Origin: Butyrivibrio sp. INlla14
GTDB taxonomy: Bacteria; Bacillota; Clostridia; Lachnospirales; Lachnospiraceae
Assembly (NCBI RefSeq): GCF_900102515.1
Contig: NZ_FMVS01000008.1
Span: 62,001-126,000 of the forward strand
DNA: 64,000 nucleotides
Direction of reading: 5' to 3'
This document shows positions 42,805-51,483 of the stretch, in pieces. The notes beneath the pieces were generated by a model, which was not told the DNA's origin, ran no database searches, and saw only the letters and a program-made list of their open reading frames with translations. The position numbers were made by a program, and so were the translations under genes. Each line of letters begins with the position of its first letter. The stretch's first letter is position 1.

Positions 42805-43854
42805 ATGAGTGAGAATGTAGAAATAGGACTATCAACTGCAGATTATTATTTTGATCTTCCCAAGGAGCTTATAGCTCAGGACCCAATGGAGAAGAGGGAT
42901 GAGTGTAAGCTCCTTGTTATGGACAAGAACTCAGGCAAGGTGGAGCATCACGTATTTAATGAGGTGATAAACTATCTTGAGCCAGGTGACTGCCTTGTTC
43001 TTAACAACACCAAGGTAATACCTGCAAGGCTTCTTGGAGTCAAGGAAGAGACAGGAGCTGCTGTTGAGATTCTTCTTTTAAAGAGAAAAGAGGCAGATGT
43101 CTGGGAGACACTTGTAAAGCCAGGCAAGAAGCTTCGCCCGGGAGCAAGGGTATCTTTTGGCGATGGAATACTTAAGGCTGAGATCATGGACATAGTAGAT
43201 GAGGGAAACCGCCTTGTGAAATTCTACTATGATGGAATCTGGGAAGAGGTTCTTGATAAGCTTGGAGAGATGCCACTTCCTCCATATATTACCCACAAGC
43301 TTCAGGACAAGAGCATGTATCAGACAGTCTATGCTAAGTTTGAGGGCTCTGCTGCAGCGCCAACTGCTGGCCTTCACTTTACTGATGACCTTCTTGAGAA
43401 AATCAGGGAAAAGGGCGTGGACATGGCCTTTGTAACTTTGCATGTTGGACTTGGAACCTTCAGACCAGTTAAGGTTACTAATGTCAAGGAACACCACATG
43501 CATACAGAGTGGTATCAGGTAACACAGGAAGCAGCTGATAAGATCATGAAGGCAAAAGAGTCAGGGCACCGCGTTATCTGTGTTGGTACCACCAGCTGCA
43601 GAACTATAGAGAGTGCAGCAAGTGAGGACGGAACTATTAAGGCTTCAAGCGGAGATACTTCAATCTTTATCTATCCTGGTTACAAGTTTAAGCTTATGGA
43701 TGGGCTTATTACTAACTTCCATCTTCCTGAGTCAACACTTGTTATGCTGGTATCTGCCTTTGCTGGAAGAGAGCATGTACTTGGGGCTTACGAAGAGGCT
43801 ATTAAAGAGAAATACAGGTTCTTCTCATTCGGAGATGCATGTCTCTTCATTTAA
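42805..43854 (+). CDS. queA: tRNA preQ1(34) S-adenosylmethionine ribosyltransferase-isomerase
   Basis: A 349-residue enzyme that transfers and rearranges the ribosyl part of SAM onto preQ1 at the tRNA wobble position, the step to epoxyqueuosine. Motifs: [14 protein letters not shown] at the N-terminus, [20 protein letters not shown], the [13 protein letters not shown] block, [21 protein letters not shown] and [19 protein letters not shown]. Full length. Start: AAGGAC before ATG 42805. No other queuosine gene is in the window. Confidence 0.97.
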   Translation: MSENVEIGLSTADYYFDLPKELIAQDPMEKRDECKLLVMDKNSGKVEHHVFNEVINYLEPGDCLVLNNTKVIPARLLGVKEETGAAVEILLLKRKEADVWETLVKPGKKLRPGARVSFGDGILKAEIMDIVDEGNRLVKFYYDGIWEEVLDKLGEMPLPPYITHKLQDKSMYQTVYAKFEGSAAAPTAGLHFTDDLLEKIREKGVDMAFVTLHVGLGTFRPVKVTNVKEHHMHTEWYQVTQEAADKIMKAKESGHRVICVGTTSCRTIESAASEDGTIKASSGDTSIFIYPGYKFKLMDGLITNFHLPESTLVMLVSAFAGREHVLGAYEEAIKEKYRFFSFGDACLFI

Positions 43855-43861
43855 ATCGTAA

Positions 43862-43898
43862 AAAGTTTACTATACAAAGTTTACTATACAAAGTTTAC
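43862..43898. repeat. 14-bp tandem repeat between queA and the amylase
   Basis: AAAGTTTACTATAC at 43862-43875 and 43876-43889, and AAAGTTTAC at 43890-43898: 2.6 perfect copies. Directly after it is AAACGTTTCC (43902-43911), which resembles half of the palindrome at 44081. Confidence 0.85.
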
Positions 43899-43933
43899 AA
43901 AAACGTTTCCGGAATTTATAAGACTTTCAACAA

Positions 43934-43963
43934 TTGACCATAGTAGCATCGACTAACTATAAT
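43934..43963 (+). promoter_or_regulatory. promoter of the alpha-amylase gene
   Basis: TTGACC (43934-43939), 18-bp spacer, TATAAT (43958-43963), 44 bp before the start codon. Confidence 0.65.
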
Positions 43964-44007
43964 TGATATATAGTTAATCGGTGCTATTATTTTTTGGAGG
44001 TAAAAGT

Positions 44008-47000
44008 ATGAAAAGGGGAAAATTGTGGATTAAAGCACTATCTACGGCAGGTTTAAGCTTGTCTATTTTTTTGAGCTCTTTTGGAAACGTTTCCAATGCG
44101 TTGGCCACGGAGCCTCAGGAAAATCAAGGACTTGAAGCGGCAAGTTTGGTAAGTTCTGCCCAGGAAGGCGAAGAGGCGGCACTAGATGCCTCTGCAAGCG
44201 CAAGTTCAGGCGCATCAGAATTTTATGACGAAACTAAGACTGGGACAGAAGAAGACCAGAAAATATCTGCAGATGAAGTAAGCATAGAGGCTTCAGATAC
44301 TTCTTCAGATGTTCTTAGCGATGAGTATTCAGTAACAGAAAGCACTCCTTCCAAGGAGTACTCAGTTACAGCACTTGCTCCAAGACAGCAAAGGGAAGCG
44401 GATAACAGCCTTATTACCCGCGACCACATCCAGCACGGCGCAATTCTTCATGCCTTCTGCTGGAGCTTTAATACTATAGCAGACAACATGGCAGACATAG
44501 CAGATGCTGGCTATACAGCAGTCCAGACATCTCCTATAAACGAATGCCTTGATACCAATCCTGGTATGAACCTTCACGGCCCTGATGGCATGTGGTGGTA
44601 TCACTACCAGCCAACTGACTGGGTGATTGGAAACTATCAGCTTGGTACAAGAGATGAATTCAAGCACATGTGTGATGTGGCAGATGAGTATGGAATTGCT
44701 GTCATTGTTGACATTCTTCCAAACCACACAACACCTACTTATAGCAGCATATCTCAGGATCTCTTTGATGCAGCAGGTGGGGAGGATGCTCTTTATCACA
44801 AGACAGGTAGGACTGCAGGCGGATATACAGACAGACTTGAGCTTACCTACTATGAAATGGGTGGACTTCCAGATGTTGATACTGAGAATATCAGTTTCCA
44901 GCAGTATTTCTATGAATTCTTAAAGGACTGCGTATATCTCGGCGCTGACGGCTTTAGAATTGATACAGCCAAGCACATTTCACTTCCAGATGATCCTGTT
45001 CCAGCTGCATACGAAGGGCAGGAGGACAGAAATACTTTCTATCCTAACATGAGGAAAGCTCTTAACGAGTATTCAGAGGAAGTTGGAAGTAAAGACTACG
45101 ACGATCTTTTTGTATATGGAGAGGTTCTTCAGGGAACAAATGACAGACTTGCAGCTTATCAGGAGTATATCGGAGGAACAACAGCCAGCAATTATGGTTC
45201 CAGCATCCGTTCAGCTCTTTCTGCAGGGGACCTTTCTGTAAACAGAATACTTGATTATCAGATCTATGATGAGACAGTTGCAGGCAGAACCTACACAGCT
45301 GATACAGAGAAGCTTGTTACCTGGGTTGAGTCTCATGATAACTATATGAACGATGGCGAGGGCAGCTGGAAAGCAATTGATGATGACAAGCTGATCCTGG
45401 GCTGGGCTATTATAGCAAGTAGAGATGCAGGAACACCACTGTTTTTCTCAAGACCAAATAACAGTTCTTCTGAGAATCCTTATGGTGACAATATTATAGG
45501 CGCAGCAGGAAGCCCAATCTACAAGGCTCCTATTGTAAAAGCAGTAAATCTTTTTAGAGAAGAGATGGGGGATGCCGGAGAATATCTTTCAAATCCTGGT
45601 GGAAACAATCAGGTTCTTATGATTGAGAGATCTGGCGATAATAAGGAAGGTGCTGTACTTGTAAATGCCAGCACAAATAGAAATAACATAAGCGCAGAAA
45701 CACATCTTGCAGATGGTATTTATCGCGACCAGGTTGAGGGGAGCGAAAATGTATTCCTTGTAAAGGATGGTGTGCTCAGCGGTTCTATCGAGGGAGAAGG
45801 CGTAGTTGTTCTTTCTGAGAGAGAAGAAGGAACTGGCAAGGTTGTATATTTCTACAATTCAGAGAATTGGGACAGCGTAGTAGCAAGAGTTGATGGAAAA
45901 GGCGATACAATTACAGCTGTGAGCGAAGAAGACGGTTGGTTCTTTGTAACTGTTCTTGATGATGAGTTTGACATCACTTTTGAAAAGGCAGATGGCAGCG
46001 CAGTTTCACCTGTTTACACAGTAACTAAAGAGAGCGGAACCTACGCTACAGCAAAGAGTAGCGACCTTTACGTCTCAAAAGAGGAAGCAGAAAGCTCAAT
46101 TGGTCTTAAGACCTATTCTGTATACTTCTTTAACACAGAGAACTGGGCATCTGTAAATGCCTACGGATGGCTTGATGGCGGCAAGGAGCTTTTTGGAGGC
46201 TGGCCAGGAAGCGCAGCTATAAATGAAAATGGCGGCTGGTACAGGGCTGATATCAAGACCTATGACGATATCACTTCTTACAATGTCATCTTTAACAATG
46301 GAAATGGCACTCAGACAGTTAATATCGAGGGAATAACTCCTGAGTCAAAAGATATCTATTTTGCCCCTGATGCTGAGGCTTCAGAGGGACAGGTTGTAGT
46401 AAAGAGATTTGAAGATAAGGAAGCTGCTGAAAAAGCTCTTGGAGTATCAGGCTCTTTTGTAACAGCCTTCTTCTATAATACAGAGGGATGGGACAAGGTC
46501 TGCGTATACACTTGGGGAGCAGTATCTTGTGGAGATTGGCCAGGAAAAGAGCTTACACAGGATGAGGATGGCTGGTATAGCGTTGTTCTTCCAGCAGGTC
46601 CAAGTGAAGATCTGAACATTATCTTTAACAATGGCAATAATGGCAAACAGACAAATGATATGAAGGTTTCTGATATGAAGAACAGGTTCTTCCTTCATAA
46701 TGGCATTTCATATCAGAAATATGGCTCCAAGAAAGAGGCACTTAAGGCAATTGGCGAAAGCGCCCAGGTAGAAAAGACTACAGTTTATTTCTACAACGAG
46801 ATGGCAGAAGATGCAAACTGGCAGAATGTATACCTTTATGTCTATGGCGGACCAAATGGCGAGTACAACAATCTTGTCGGAGGCTGGCCAGGAACAGGCA
46901 TGACAAGAGAAGAGGGCACAAACTGGTATAGCGCCAAGGTTCCAACAGATGAGCTCAAGACCGGAACTCTTACATATATCTTTAACAATGGAAATGGCAC

Positions 47001-47604
47001 GCAGCTATCAGATAACAGAGACATCACAATTGAAAAGAACTATTTCACTTACAGCAGCACGGACAGCTTTGCAAGTAAAGAGGCAGTACTTGAGTATCTT
47101 GGAATTGGAACTGATGAGCCTGAGCCAGAACCTGAGCCACAGCCAGAGCCTGAAAAGGATCTTGAGGGAAGCTTTACAACAAAGTGGGGATCAACTTATT
47201 TTGTTACAGAGGATGGTCAGAAGGTAACAGGTATTGCCAGAATTGACGGACATAAGTATTACTTCAAGGACAATGGCAAGATGGTTACATCAAGCTTTGT
47301 CACTGTAGATGATAAGACCTATTACTTTAACAAAGAAGGACACATGGTAACAGGCTTCTTTGAGAAGTGGCTCACAAGATACTACGCTGATGCAGAGGGA
47401 GTAGTTGCCTATGACACTTTGTTTACTGTAGATGGCGATACATATTATGCAGACGGCAGAGGCGCTGTGGTTAACAGCAAGTTTGTTGACTTTGAAGAGG
47501 GAACAAGATACTTTGACTCCGAAGGCAAGATGGTAAAGGGCAGAACAATTACAAAGTGGTTCAAAAAGTATACTTTTGATGAAGAGGGAATTCTTGTTGA
47601 TTAA
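44008..47604 (+). CDS. secreted, cell-wall-bound alpha-amylase with CBM26 modules
   Basis: A 1198-residue exported enzyme hydrolysing alpha-1,4 bonds in starch. Signal peptide 1-33 (cleavage after NALA). An acidic Ser/Thr-rich stretch (34-130) precedes the GH13 barrel (about 140-500): DILPNHT, nucleophile D319 in GFRIDTAKH, acid/base E372 in YGEVLQG, D444 in ESHDNY. After the amylase C-domain come a diverged CBM26-like module (about 610-700) and three clear CBM26 starch-binding modules near 700-790, 815-895 and 920-1010, each ending in IFNNGN. An EPEPEPEPQPEPE linker follows (about 1035-1050). The last 145 residues are choline-binding-type cell-wall repeats (YYFKDNGKMVT, YYFNKEGHMVTG, RYFDSEGKMVKG). 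Start: GGAGG before ATG 44008. Confidence 0.96.
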   Translation: MKRGKLWIKALSTAGLSLSIFLSSFGNVSNALATEPQENQGLEAASLVSSAQEGEEAALDASASASSGASEFYDETKTGTEEDQKISADEVSIEASDTSSDVLSDEYSVTESTPSKEYSVTALAPRQQREADNSLITRDHIQHGAILHAFCWSFNTIADNMADIADAGYTAVQTSPINECLDTNPGMNLHGPDGMWWYHYQPTDWVIGNYQLGTRDEFKHMCDVADEYGIAVIVDILPNHTTPTYSSISQDLFDAAGGEDALYHKTGRTAGGYTDRLELTYYEMGGLPDVDTENISFQQYFYEFLKDCVYLGADGFRIDTAKHISLPDDPVPAAYEGQEDRNTFYPNMRKALNEYSEEVGSKDYDDLFVYGEVLQGTNDRLAAYQEYIGGTTASNYGSSIRSALSAGDLSVNRILDYQIYDETVAGRTYTADTEKLVTWVESHDNYMNDGEGSWKAIDDDKLILGWAIIASRDAGTPLFFSRPNNSSSENPYGDNIIGAAGSPIYKAPIVKAVNLFREEMGDAGEYLSNPGGNNQVLMIERSGDNKEGAVLVNASTNRNNISAETHLADGIYRDQVEGSENVFLVKDGVLSGSIEGEGVVVLSEREEGTGKVVYFYNSENWDSVVARVDGKGDTITAVSEEDGWFFVTVLDDEFDITFEKADGSAVSPVYTVTKESGTYATAKSSDLYVSKEEAESSIGLKTYSVYFFNTENWASVNAYGWLDGGKELFGGWPGSAAINENGGWYRADIKTYDDITSYNVIFNNGNGTQTVNIEGITPESKDIYFAPDAEASEGQVVVKRFEDKEAAEKALGVSGSFVTAFFYNTEGWDKVCVYTWGAVSCGDWPGKELTQDEDGWYSVVLPAGPSEDLNIIFNNGNNGKQTNDMKVSDMKNRFFLHNGISYQKYGSKKEALKAIGESAQVEKTTVYFYNEMAEDANWQNVYLYVYGGPNGEYNNLVGGWPGTGMTREEGTNWYSAKVPTDELKTGTLTYIFNNGNGTQLSDNRDITIEKNYFTYSSTDSFASKEAVLEYLGIGTDEPEPEPEPQPEPEKDLEGSFTTKWGSTYFVTEDGQKVTGIARIDGHKYYFKDNGKMVTSSFVTVDDKTYYFNKEGHMVTGFFEKWLTRYYADAEGVVAYDTLFTVDGDTYYADGRGAVVNSKFVDFEEGTRYFDSEGKMVKGRTITKWFKKYTFDEEGILVD
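44081..44096. promoter_or_regulatory. perfect 16-bp palindrome TTGGAAACGTTTCCAA inside the amylase signal-peptide codons
   Basis: The 16-mer equals its own reverse complement and has the central CG and A/T symmetry of LacI/CcpA-family operators. It lies about 110 bp downstream of the predicted transcription start; AAACGTTTCC also occurs upstream at 43902-43911. Two such sites flanking the promoter could allow looping repression. It is within coding sequence, so it may be chance. Confidence 0.45.
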
Positions 47605-47733
47605 AGCCTATAAGCCAAGCTTATTTCTTCCGATAAGGTTTGTTTAATTTCGTTTCCGAATTGGCTGTGATATATTTTAAACATCAAAACAAACAGCACA
47701 TAATTAAACATAAAATATATGGAGGACACAAAG

Positions 47734-48669
47734 ATGGCAGACATTAAAGAAAGCGCACTTGAACTTATCGGAGGAACACCACTTCTTAAACTTAACGGAT
47801 ATGGAAAGGCAGCAGGGGTTACAGGAGCAACACTTCTTGCAAAGCTTGAATACCTTAACCCAGCTGGATCAGTCAAGGATAGAGTAGCACTTAGCATGAT
47901 CGAGAATGCTGAAAAGAGCGGCAAGCTAAAGCCAGGAGCTACAATTATTGAGCCTACATCAGGAAATACAGGTATCGGACTTGCAGCAGTTGCAGCAGCA
48001 AAGGGCTACAGAGCAATCCTTACACTTCCAGAAACAATGAGTGTTGAGAGAAGAAATCTTCTTAAGGCTTATGGCGCAGAGATAGTTCTTACAGAAGGCG
48101 CTAAGGGAATGAAGGGCGCAATTGCCAAGGCAGAAGAGCTTGAAAAAGAGATTGATGGTGCAATAATCCTTGGCCAGTTCGTAAACCCAGCTAACCCTGA
48201 AATTCACAGAAAGACTACAGGCCCTGAAATCTGGAAACAGACAGACGGACAGGTTGATATCTTTGTAGCAGGTGTTGGTACAGGCGGAACAATCACAGGT
48301 GTTGGTGAGTTCTTAAAAGAGGTCAATCCAGACGTTAAGATTGTTGCAGTTGAGCCAGCAACAAGCCCTGTTCTTTCAAAGGGAGAGGCAGGCGCTCACA
48401 AGATCCAGGGAATTGGTGCTGGATTTGTGCCTGATACACTTAATACTAAGATTTATGATGAAGTAATTGCAATTGAGAATGAGGATGCTTTCGCAGAGGG
48501 CAAGAAGTTCGCAGTTTCTGAGGGTATCCTGGTTGGTATCTCTTCAGGTGCAGCTTTAAAGGCAGCAACAATCCTGGCTCAGAGACCTGAGAATAAGGGC
48601 AAGAACATCGTTGTTCTTCTTCCTGATTCAGGAGACAGATATCTCTCAACACCTCTTTTTGCAAACTAA
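47734..48669 (+). CDS. cysK: cysteine synthase A (O-acetylserine sulfhydrylase)
   Basis: A 311-residue PLP enzyme making cysteine from O-acetylserine and sulfide. N-terminal [21 protein letters not shown] with the PLP lysine, [11 protein letters not shown] (phosphate/substrate loop), [32 protein letters not shown] and a C-terminal [13 protein letters not shown] agree with CysK. Start: GGAGG (47721-47725) precedes ATG 47734; a longer in-frame ATG at 47719 overlaps the ribosome site. Single gene; I see no cysteine-related riboswitch in the short leader. Confidence 0.97.
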   Translation: MADIKESALELIGGTPLLKLNGYGKAAGVTGATLLAKLEYLNPAGSVKDRVALSMIENAEKSGKLKPGATIIEPTSGNTGIGLAAVAAAKGYRAILTLPETMSVERRNLLKAYGAEIVLTEGAKGMKGAIAKAEELEKEIDGAIILGQFVNPANPEIHRKTTGPEIWKQTDGQVDIFVAGVGTGGTITGVGEFLKEVNPDVKIVAVEPATSPVLSKGEAGAHKIQGIGAGFVPDTLNTKIYDEVIAIENEDAFAEGKKFAVSEGILVGISSGAALKAATILAQRPENKGKNIVVLLPDSGDRYLSTPLFAN

Positions 48670-48794
48670 TTAGGTACTCGGCAAGTAAATCTCTCAGGAT
48701 TCGTATGTTATTTGAACTTGCTGATATGTATATATTGCGATATTATGTATATAGATAACGAAATATAGTTTATTTGCATATTAGTGGGGTGAAT

Positions 48795-49145
48795 ATGGAA
48801 GATAAAAGAAAAAATAAAAGACTAGAGATGCAGGGCGAGATTCTTATCAAAGAGGTTGGCGGCGTTGAAGACGGCGAGCTTGCTCAGATTGAGATTACGG
48901 ACTGTTCAAGAGATGGTCTTGGTTTTACCACAGACAGGGCGCTTACCATTGGCAGCAACTATGAGACAAATCTTACATTGTGGAACAAAGACAAAATCCA
49001 TGTTTTCCTTCAGATAACAAGAGCAAACAAGGATGGAGATATTTTCCACTATGGAGGAATTTTCATTGGAATGCCTGATTCAGACAGGATGAGGATCCGC
49101 GTATACGAAACAGTGGAAGATGAGCTTCGCAACAAGAATAACTGA
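48795..49145 (+). CDS. PilZ domain protein (cyclic-di-GMP receptor)
   Basis: A 116-residue single-domain protein. The PilZ ligand motifs are present: an N-terminal RKNKRLE (RxxxR type) and DCSRDGLGF (D/NxSxxG type), then FHYGGIFIGM. It should bind cyclic-di-GMP and change a partner, but no motility or polysaccharide gene is adjacent to suggest which. Start: GGGGTG before ATG 48795; a longer in-frame ATG upstream lacks a ribosome site. Terminator follows. Confidence 0.88.
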   Translation: MEDKRKNKRLEMQGEILIKEVGGVEDGELAQIEITDCSRDGLGFTTDRALTIGSNYETNLTLWNKDKIHVFLQITRANKDGDIFHYGGIFIGMPDSDRMRIRVYETVEDELRNKNN

Positions 49146-49155
49146 TATTATATGA

Positions 49156-49191
49156 GAGGATGTGGCCCAGGTTGGCTACATCCTCTTTTTT
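49156..49191 (+). terminator. terminator after the PilZ gene
   Basis: GAGGATGTGGCC and GGCTACATCCTC form a 12-bp stem with one wobble, followed by six T. Confidence 0.92.
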
Positions 49192-49245
49192 ATGCCTTAA
49201 ACTAGCGAAAACTGTTAGGTGAGGCATATTTTGAAACTTGCAAGT

Positions 49246-50304
49246 TTATTCAATCTTAGTGGACTCTCTATAAATCAGGTCTGTCTCGGTATAGGTGATG
49301 CGGTAGTTAAGGTCTGGCTGCTCAATTCTTGATATAACAAGATTTGCAGCTGAGTACCCGATTATCTGACTGTGAATATGGCTTGTAGAAAGAGATGGAG
49401 TCATGATCTTGGATTCAGGTGAATCGTCAAAGCCAAATATCTTAATATCCCTTGGGCATTCTATGCCTAGTCTCTTAAGCCCATATATAAGGTCAAGTGC
49501 TACAAAGTCATTAGCACAGATAAACAACTCAGGAAGCTCTTTGAGACCTTTTAAAGCTTCGAACAAGTACTCTCTATACTCAGTGCCATGGGGATGTATC
49601 TCTGTAAGGCAATACTTCTCCTCAAAGGGAATATTGTTGATGTACATGGCCTCTCTAAAGGCTATAAATCTCTCATAGAAGGAACGGCAGTGGGTAACCT
49701 GGCCTACAAAGCCTATCTTGGTAATTCCCCTTTTGCTCATATCATTAACAACTGTATAGATATTTGAAAAATTATCCATAAGAAGCACATCTGCACTTAA
49801 TGGCTTCCAGTAGCTGGCAACCGGAGCATCGATCATCAGGACAGGGAGGCCTAAATTACAGAGCATCTCGCAGTAGGAGTGATCAAACATCTCAATGCAC
49901 ACGATGGCCTTGGTATTATCTGGCCTGTAGGAAAGTGGAAGTGTGTGTGTTTCTATATTATTGGAATCTACTCTGTGCATTGTCAGGCTATAACCCAGTA
50001 GAGATATTTCGTGCTGGAATTTATCAAGCATTGTAGATGCAAAGTGTGAATTGTTAAGGAAACTTCCTGAGAAAAGAGCTATCTCACCAGAAGCAGTGGG
50101 TCTGCCACTTATATTAGGATTCTTGATATCTCCTAGAGAATTGGCATAGGAGAACTGCTTGTAACCCATCTCTATTGCCTTTTCAAGGACCTTCTGCCTA
50201 GTGGCTTCTGCCAAAACGCCTGTGTTGTTGATTGCCTTGGATACAGTATTTCTGGAAACTCCAAGAGCATCTGCTATATCTTGTAAGGTGACCTTTGCTG
50301 CCAT
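49246..50304 (-). CDS. LacI family regulator of the fructan locus
   Basis: A 352-residue repressor. The N-terminal HTH reads VTLQDIADALGVSRNTVSKA and INNTGVLAEATRQKVLEKA, followed by a periplasmic-binding-like effector domain (about 65-350; FGFDDSPESKIMTPSLSTSH is the usual effector-domain end). A linker of about 25 residues after the HTH is longer than in LacI. Start: GGAGA seven bases before the ATG at 50304; the longer frame crosses no ribosome site. It is divergent from the fructan transport operon and probably binds the repeats at 50409-50533, sensing fructose or a fructoside. Confidence 0.94.
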   Translation of the reverse strand: MAAKVTLQDIADALGVSRNTVSKAINNTGVLAEATRQKVLEKAIEMGYKQFSYANSLGDIKNPNISGRPTASGEIALFSGSFLNNSHFASTMLDKFQHEISLLGYSLTMHRVDSNNIETHTLPLSYRPDNTKAIVCIEMFDHSYCEMLCNLGLPVLMIDAPVASYWKPLSADVLLMDNFSNIYTVVNDMSKRGITKIGFVGQVTHCRSFYERFIAFREAMYINNIPFEEKYCLTEIHPHGTEYREYLFEALKGLKELPELFICANDFVALDLIYGLKRLGIECPRDIKIFGFDDSPESKIMTPSLSTSHIHSQIIGYSAANLVISRIEQPDLNYRITYTETDLIYRESTKIE

Positions 50305-50351
50305 GATTATGTCTCCGTCTTTCGAATGTGTCAAAAATGGCTTTTGATACA

Positions 50352-50406
50352 TATATGATATACGAATTGCTCCATAACTTTGTTATTCTCGCAATTCTAT
50401 ATCATT
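50352..50406. repeat. palindromic element with TATGATATA ends, copy 3
   Basis: TATGATATACGAATTGC (50355-50371 region) pairs with GCAATTCTATATCAT (50391-50405). The first 24 bases are identical to copy 2 at 5690-5745, while the loop differs. It lies between the lacI-type gene and the fructan promoter. Confidence 0.75.
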
Positions 50407-50408
50407 AT

Positions 50409-50533
50409 AAAATGTAAAAATTAAAGTGTCAAATGTAAATATTTATTGTGCAAATGTAAAATAATTATGTTGACAGTGAAAAAACTCGGTGTTATATTTT
50501 ACATATGCAAATGATTATGATGCAAATGTAAAA
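50409..50533. promoter_or_regulatory. operator array of CAAATGTAAA half sites for the fructan operon
   Basis: AAATGTAAA occurs at 50410, 50431 and 50452, spaced exactly 21 bp (two helix turns) and ending next to the -35 box. Across the -10 and start region TTTTACATATGC (50497-50508) and GCAAATGTAAAA (50522-50533) form an inverted repeat with one mismatch, and ATGCAAATG is repeated at 50505 and 50520. One half site in direct and inverted order around a promoter suggests a repressor that loops or oligomerises, probably the divergent LacI protein. Confidence 0.7.
50470..50498 (+). promoter_or_regulatory. promoter of the fructan operon
   Basis: TTGACA (50470-50475), 17-bp spacer, TATATT (50493-50498), embedded in the half-site array. 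Confidence 0.8.
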
Positions 50534-50549
50534 CTTTGGGAGGAGTTAC

Positions 50550-51470
50550 ATGAACACTAAGGCAAAAGATAATTCGCTGCACAATTCTTTAATTTATGTC
50601 AAGCAGCACTGGCAGCTATATGTGTTCTTCCTGGGACCTGCACTTCTTCTTACGATAGTGTTCAGGTACTTACCAATGGGGGGAATTCTTATCGCATTTC
50701 AGAAATACAACCCATTTAAAGGAATCCTGGGAAGTGAATGGGTAGGACTTAAGTATTTCAAACAGTTCTTATCATCACCCGACTTTATGCAATATCTTTT
50801 TAATACGCTCAAACTTAGCGTTTTCGGACTCTTGTGGGGATTCCCAATGCCAATCATTCTGGCCCTTCTTCTTAATAGAATAGCCAGCAGCAAGATCAAA
50901 CAGAAGATACAGCTTGTTTTGTATATGCCGAATTTCATTTCAGTCATAGTTCTCTGCGGTATGGTCAGAATCCTTTTATCTGTAACGGGACCTCTTAACA
51001 TGCTTATGGGAACCAACATCAACTTCCTTACAATACCTGCAGCATTCAGACCAATCTATATTATAAGCGGTATCTGGCAGGGCGCAGGCTGGGCATCCAT
51101 CATGTATACAGCAGCTCTTTCAAATGCCAGCAAGGAACTCAAGGAGGCTGCACAGATTGACGGAGCTAACATCTGGCAACAGATCAAGGCAGTAGAGTGG
51201 CCGGCTATTAAGGATATGGTTGTTATCCAGTTTATCCTTCAGGCAGGTAACATCATGAGCATCGGCTTTGAGAAGGCCTATGCACTTCAGTCAGATATGA
51301 ACCTTGCTTCATCTGAGATCATAGCAACCTATGTTTACAAAAAGGGTCTTTTGAATGGTGATTACAGCTATTCAACAGCGGTAGGTCTTTTTAACACTAT
51401 CGTCAATGTAATTCTTTTGATAGCGGTCAACAAGGTTGTTGAGAAGCTTAATGACGGACAGGGACTATAA
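50550..51470 (+). CDS. sugar ABC transporter permease, LplB/UgpA type
   Basis: A 306-residue inner-membrane permease with six helices. The EAA loop reads ELKEAAQIDGANIWQQIKAV, contacting the ATPase. N-terminal LGPALLLTIVFRYLPMGGIL with an AFQKYNPFKG turn is typical of the oligo/polysaccharide subgroup (LplB). Start: GGGAGGAG before ATG 50550. First gene of the fructan operon; no ATPase gene is present in the locus, so it must share one (MsmK-like) encoded elsewhere. Confidence 0.94.
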   Translation: MNTKAKDNSLHNSLIYVKQHWQLYVFFLGPALLLTIVFRYLPMGGILIAFQKYNPFKGILGSEWVGLKYFKQFLSSPDFMQYLFNTLKLSVFGLLWGFPMPIILALLLNRIASSKIKQKIQLVLYMPNFISVIVLCGMVRILLSVTGPLNMLMGTNINFLTIPAAFRPIYIISGIWQGAGWASIMYTAALSNASKELKEAAQIDGANIWQQIKAVEWPAIKDMVVIQFILQAGNIMSIGFEKAYALQSDMNLASSEIIATYVYKKGLLNGDYSYSTAVGLFNTIVNVILLIAVNKVVEKLNDGQGL

Positions 51471-51483
51471 GGAGAAGAGCAAA

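Noticed and set aside
43902..43916. AAACGTTTCCGG as a full cre site
   Set aside because: It matches only half of the cre consensus; kept merely as a partner of the palindrome at 44081.
44008..47604. Amylase as a horizontally acquired gene
   Set aside because: Base composition and ribosome site look like those of its neighbours, and no mobile sequences flank it.
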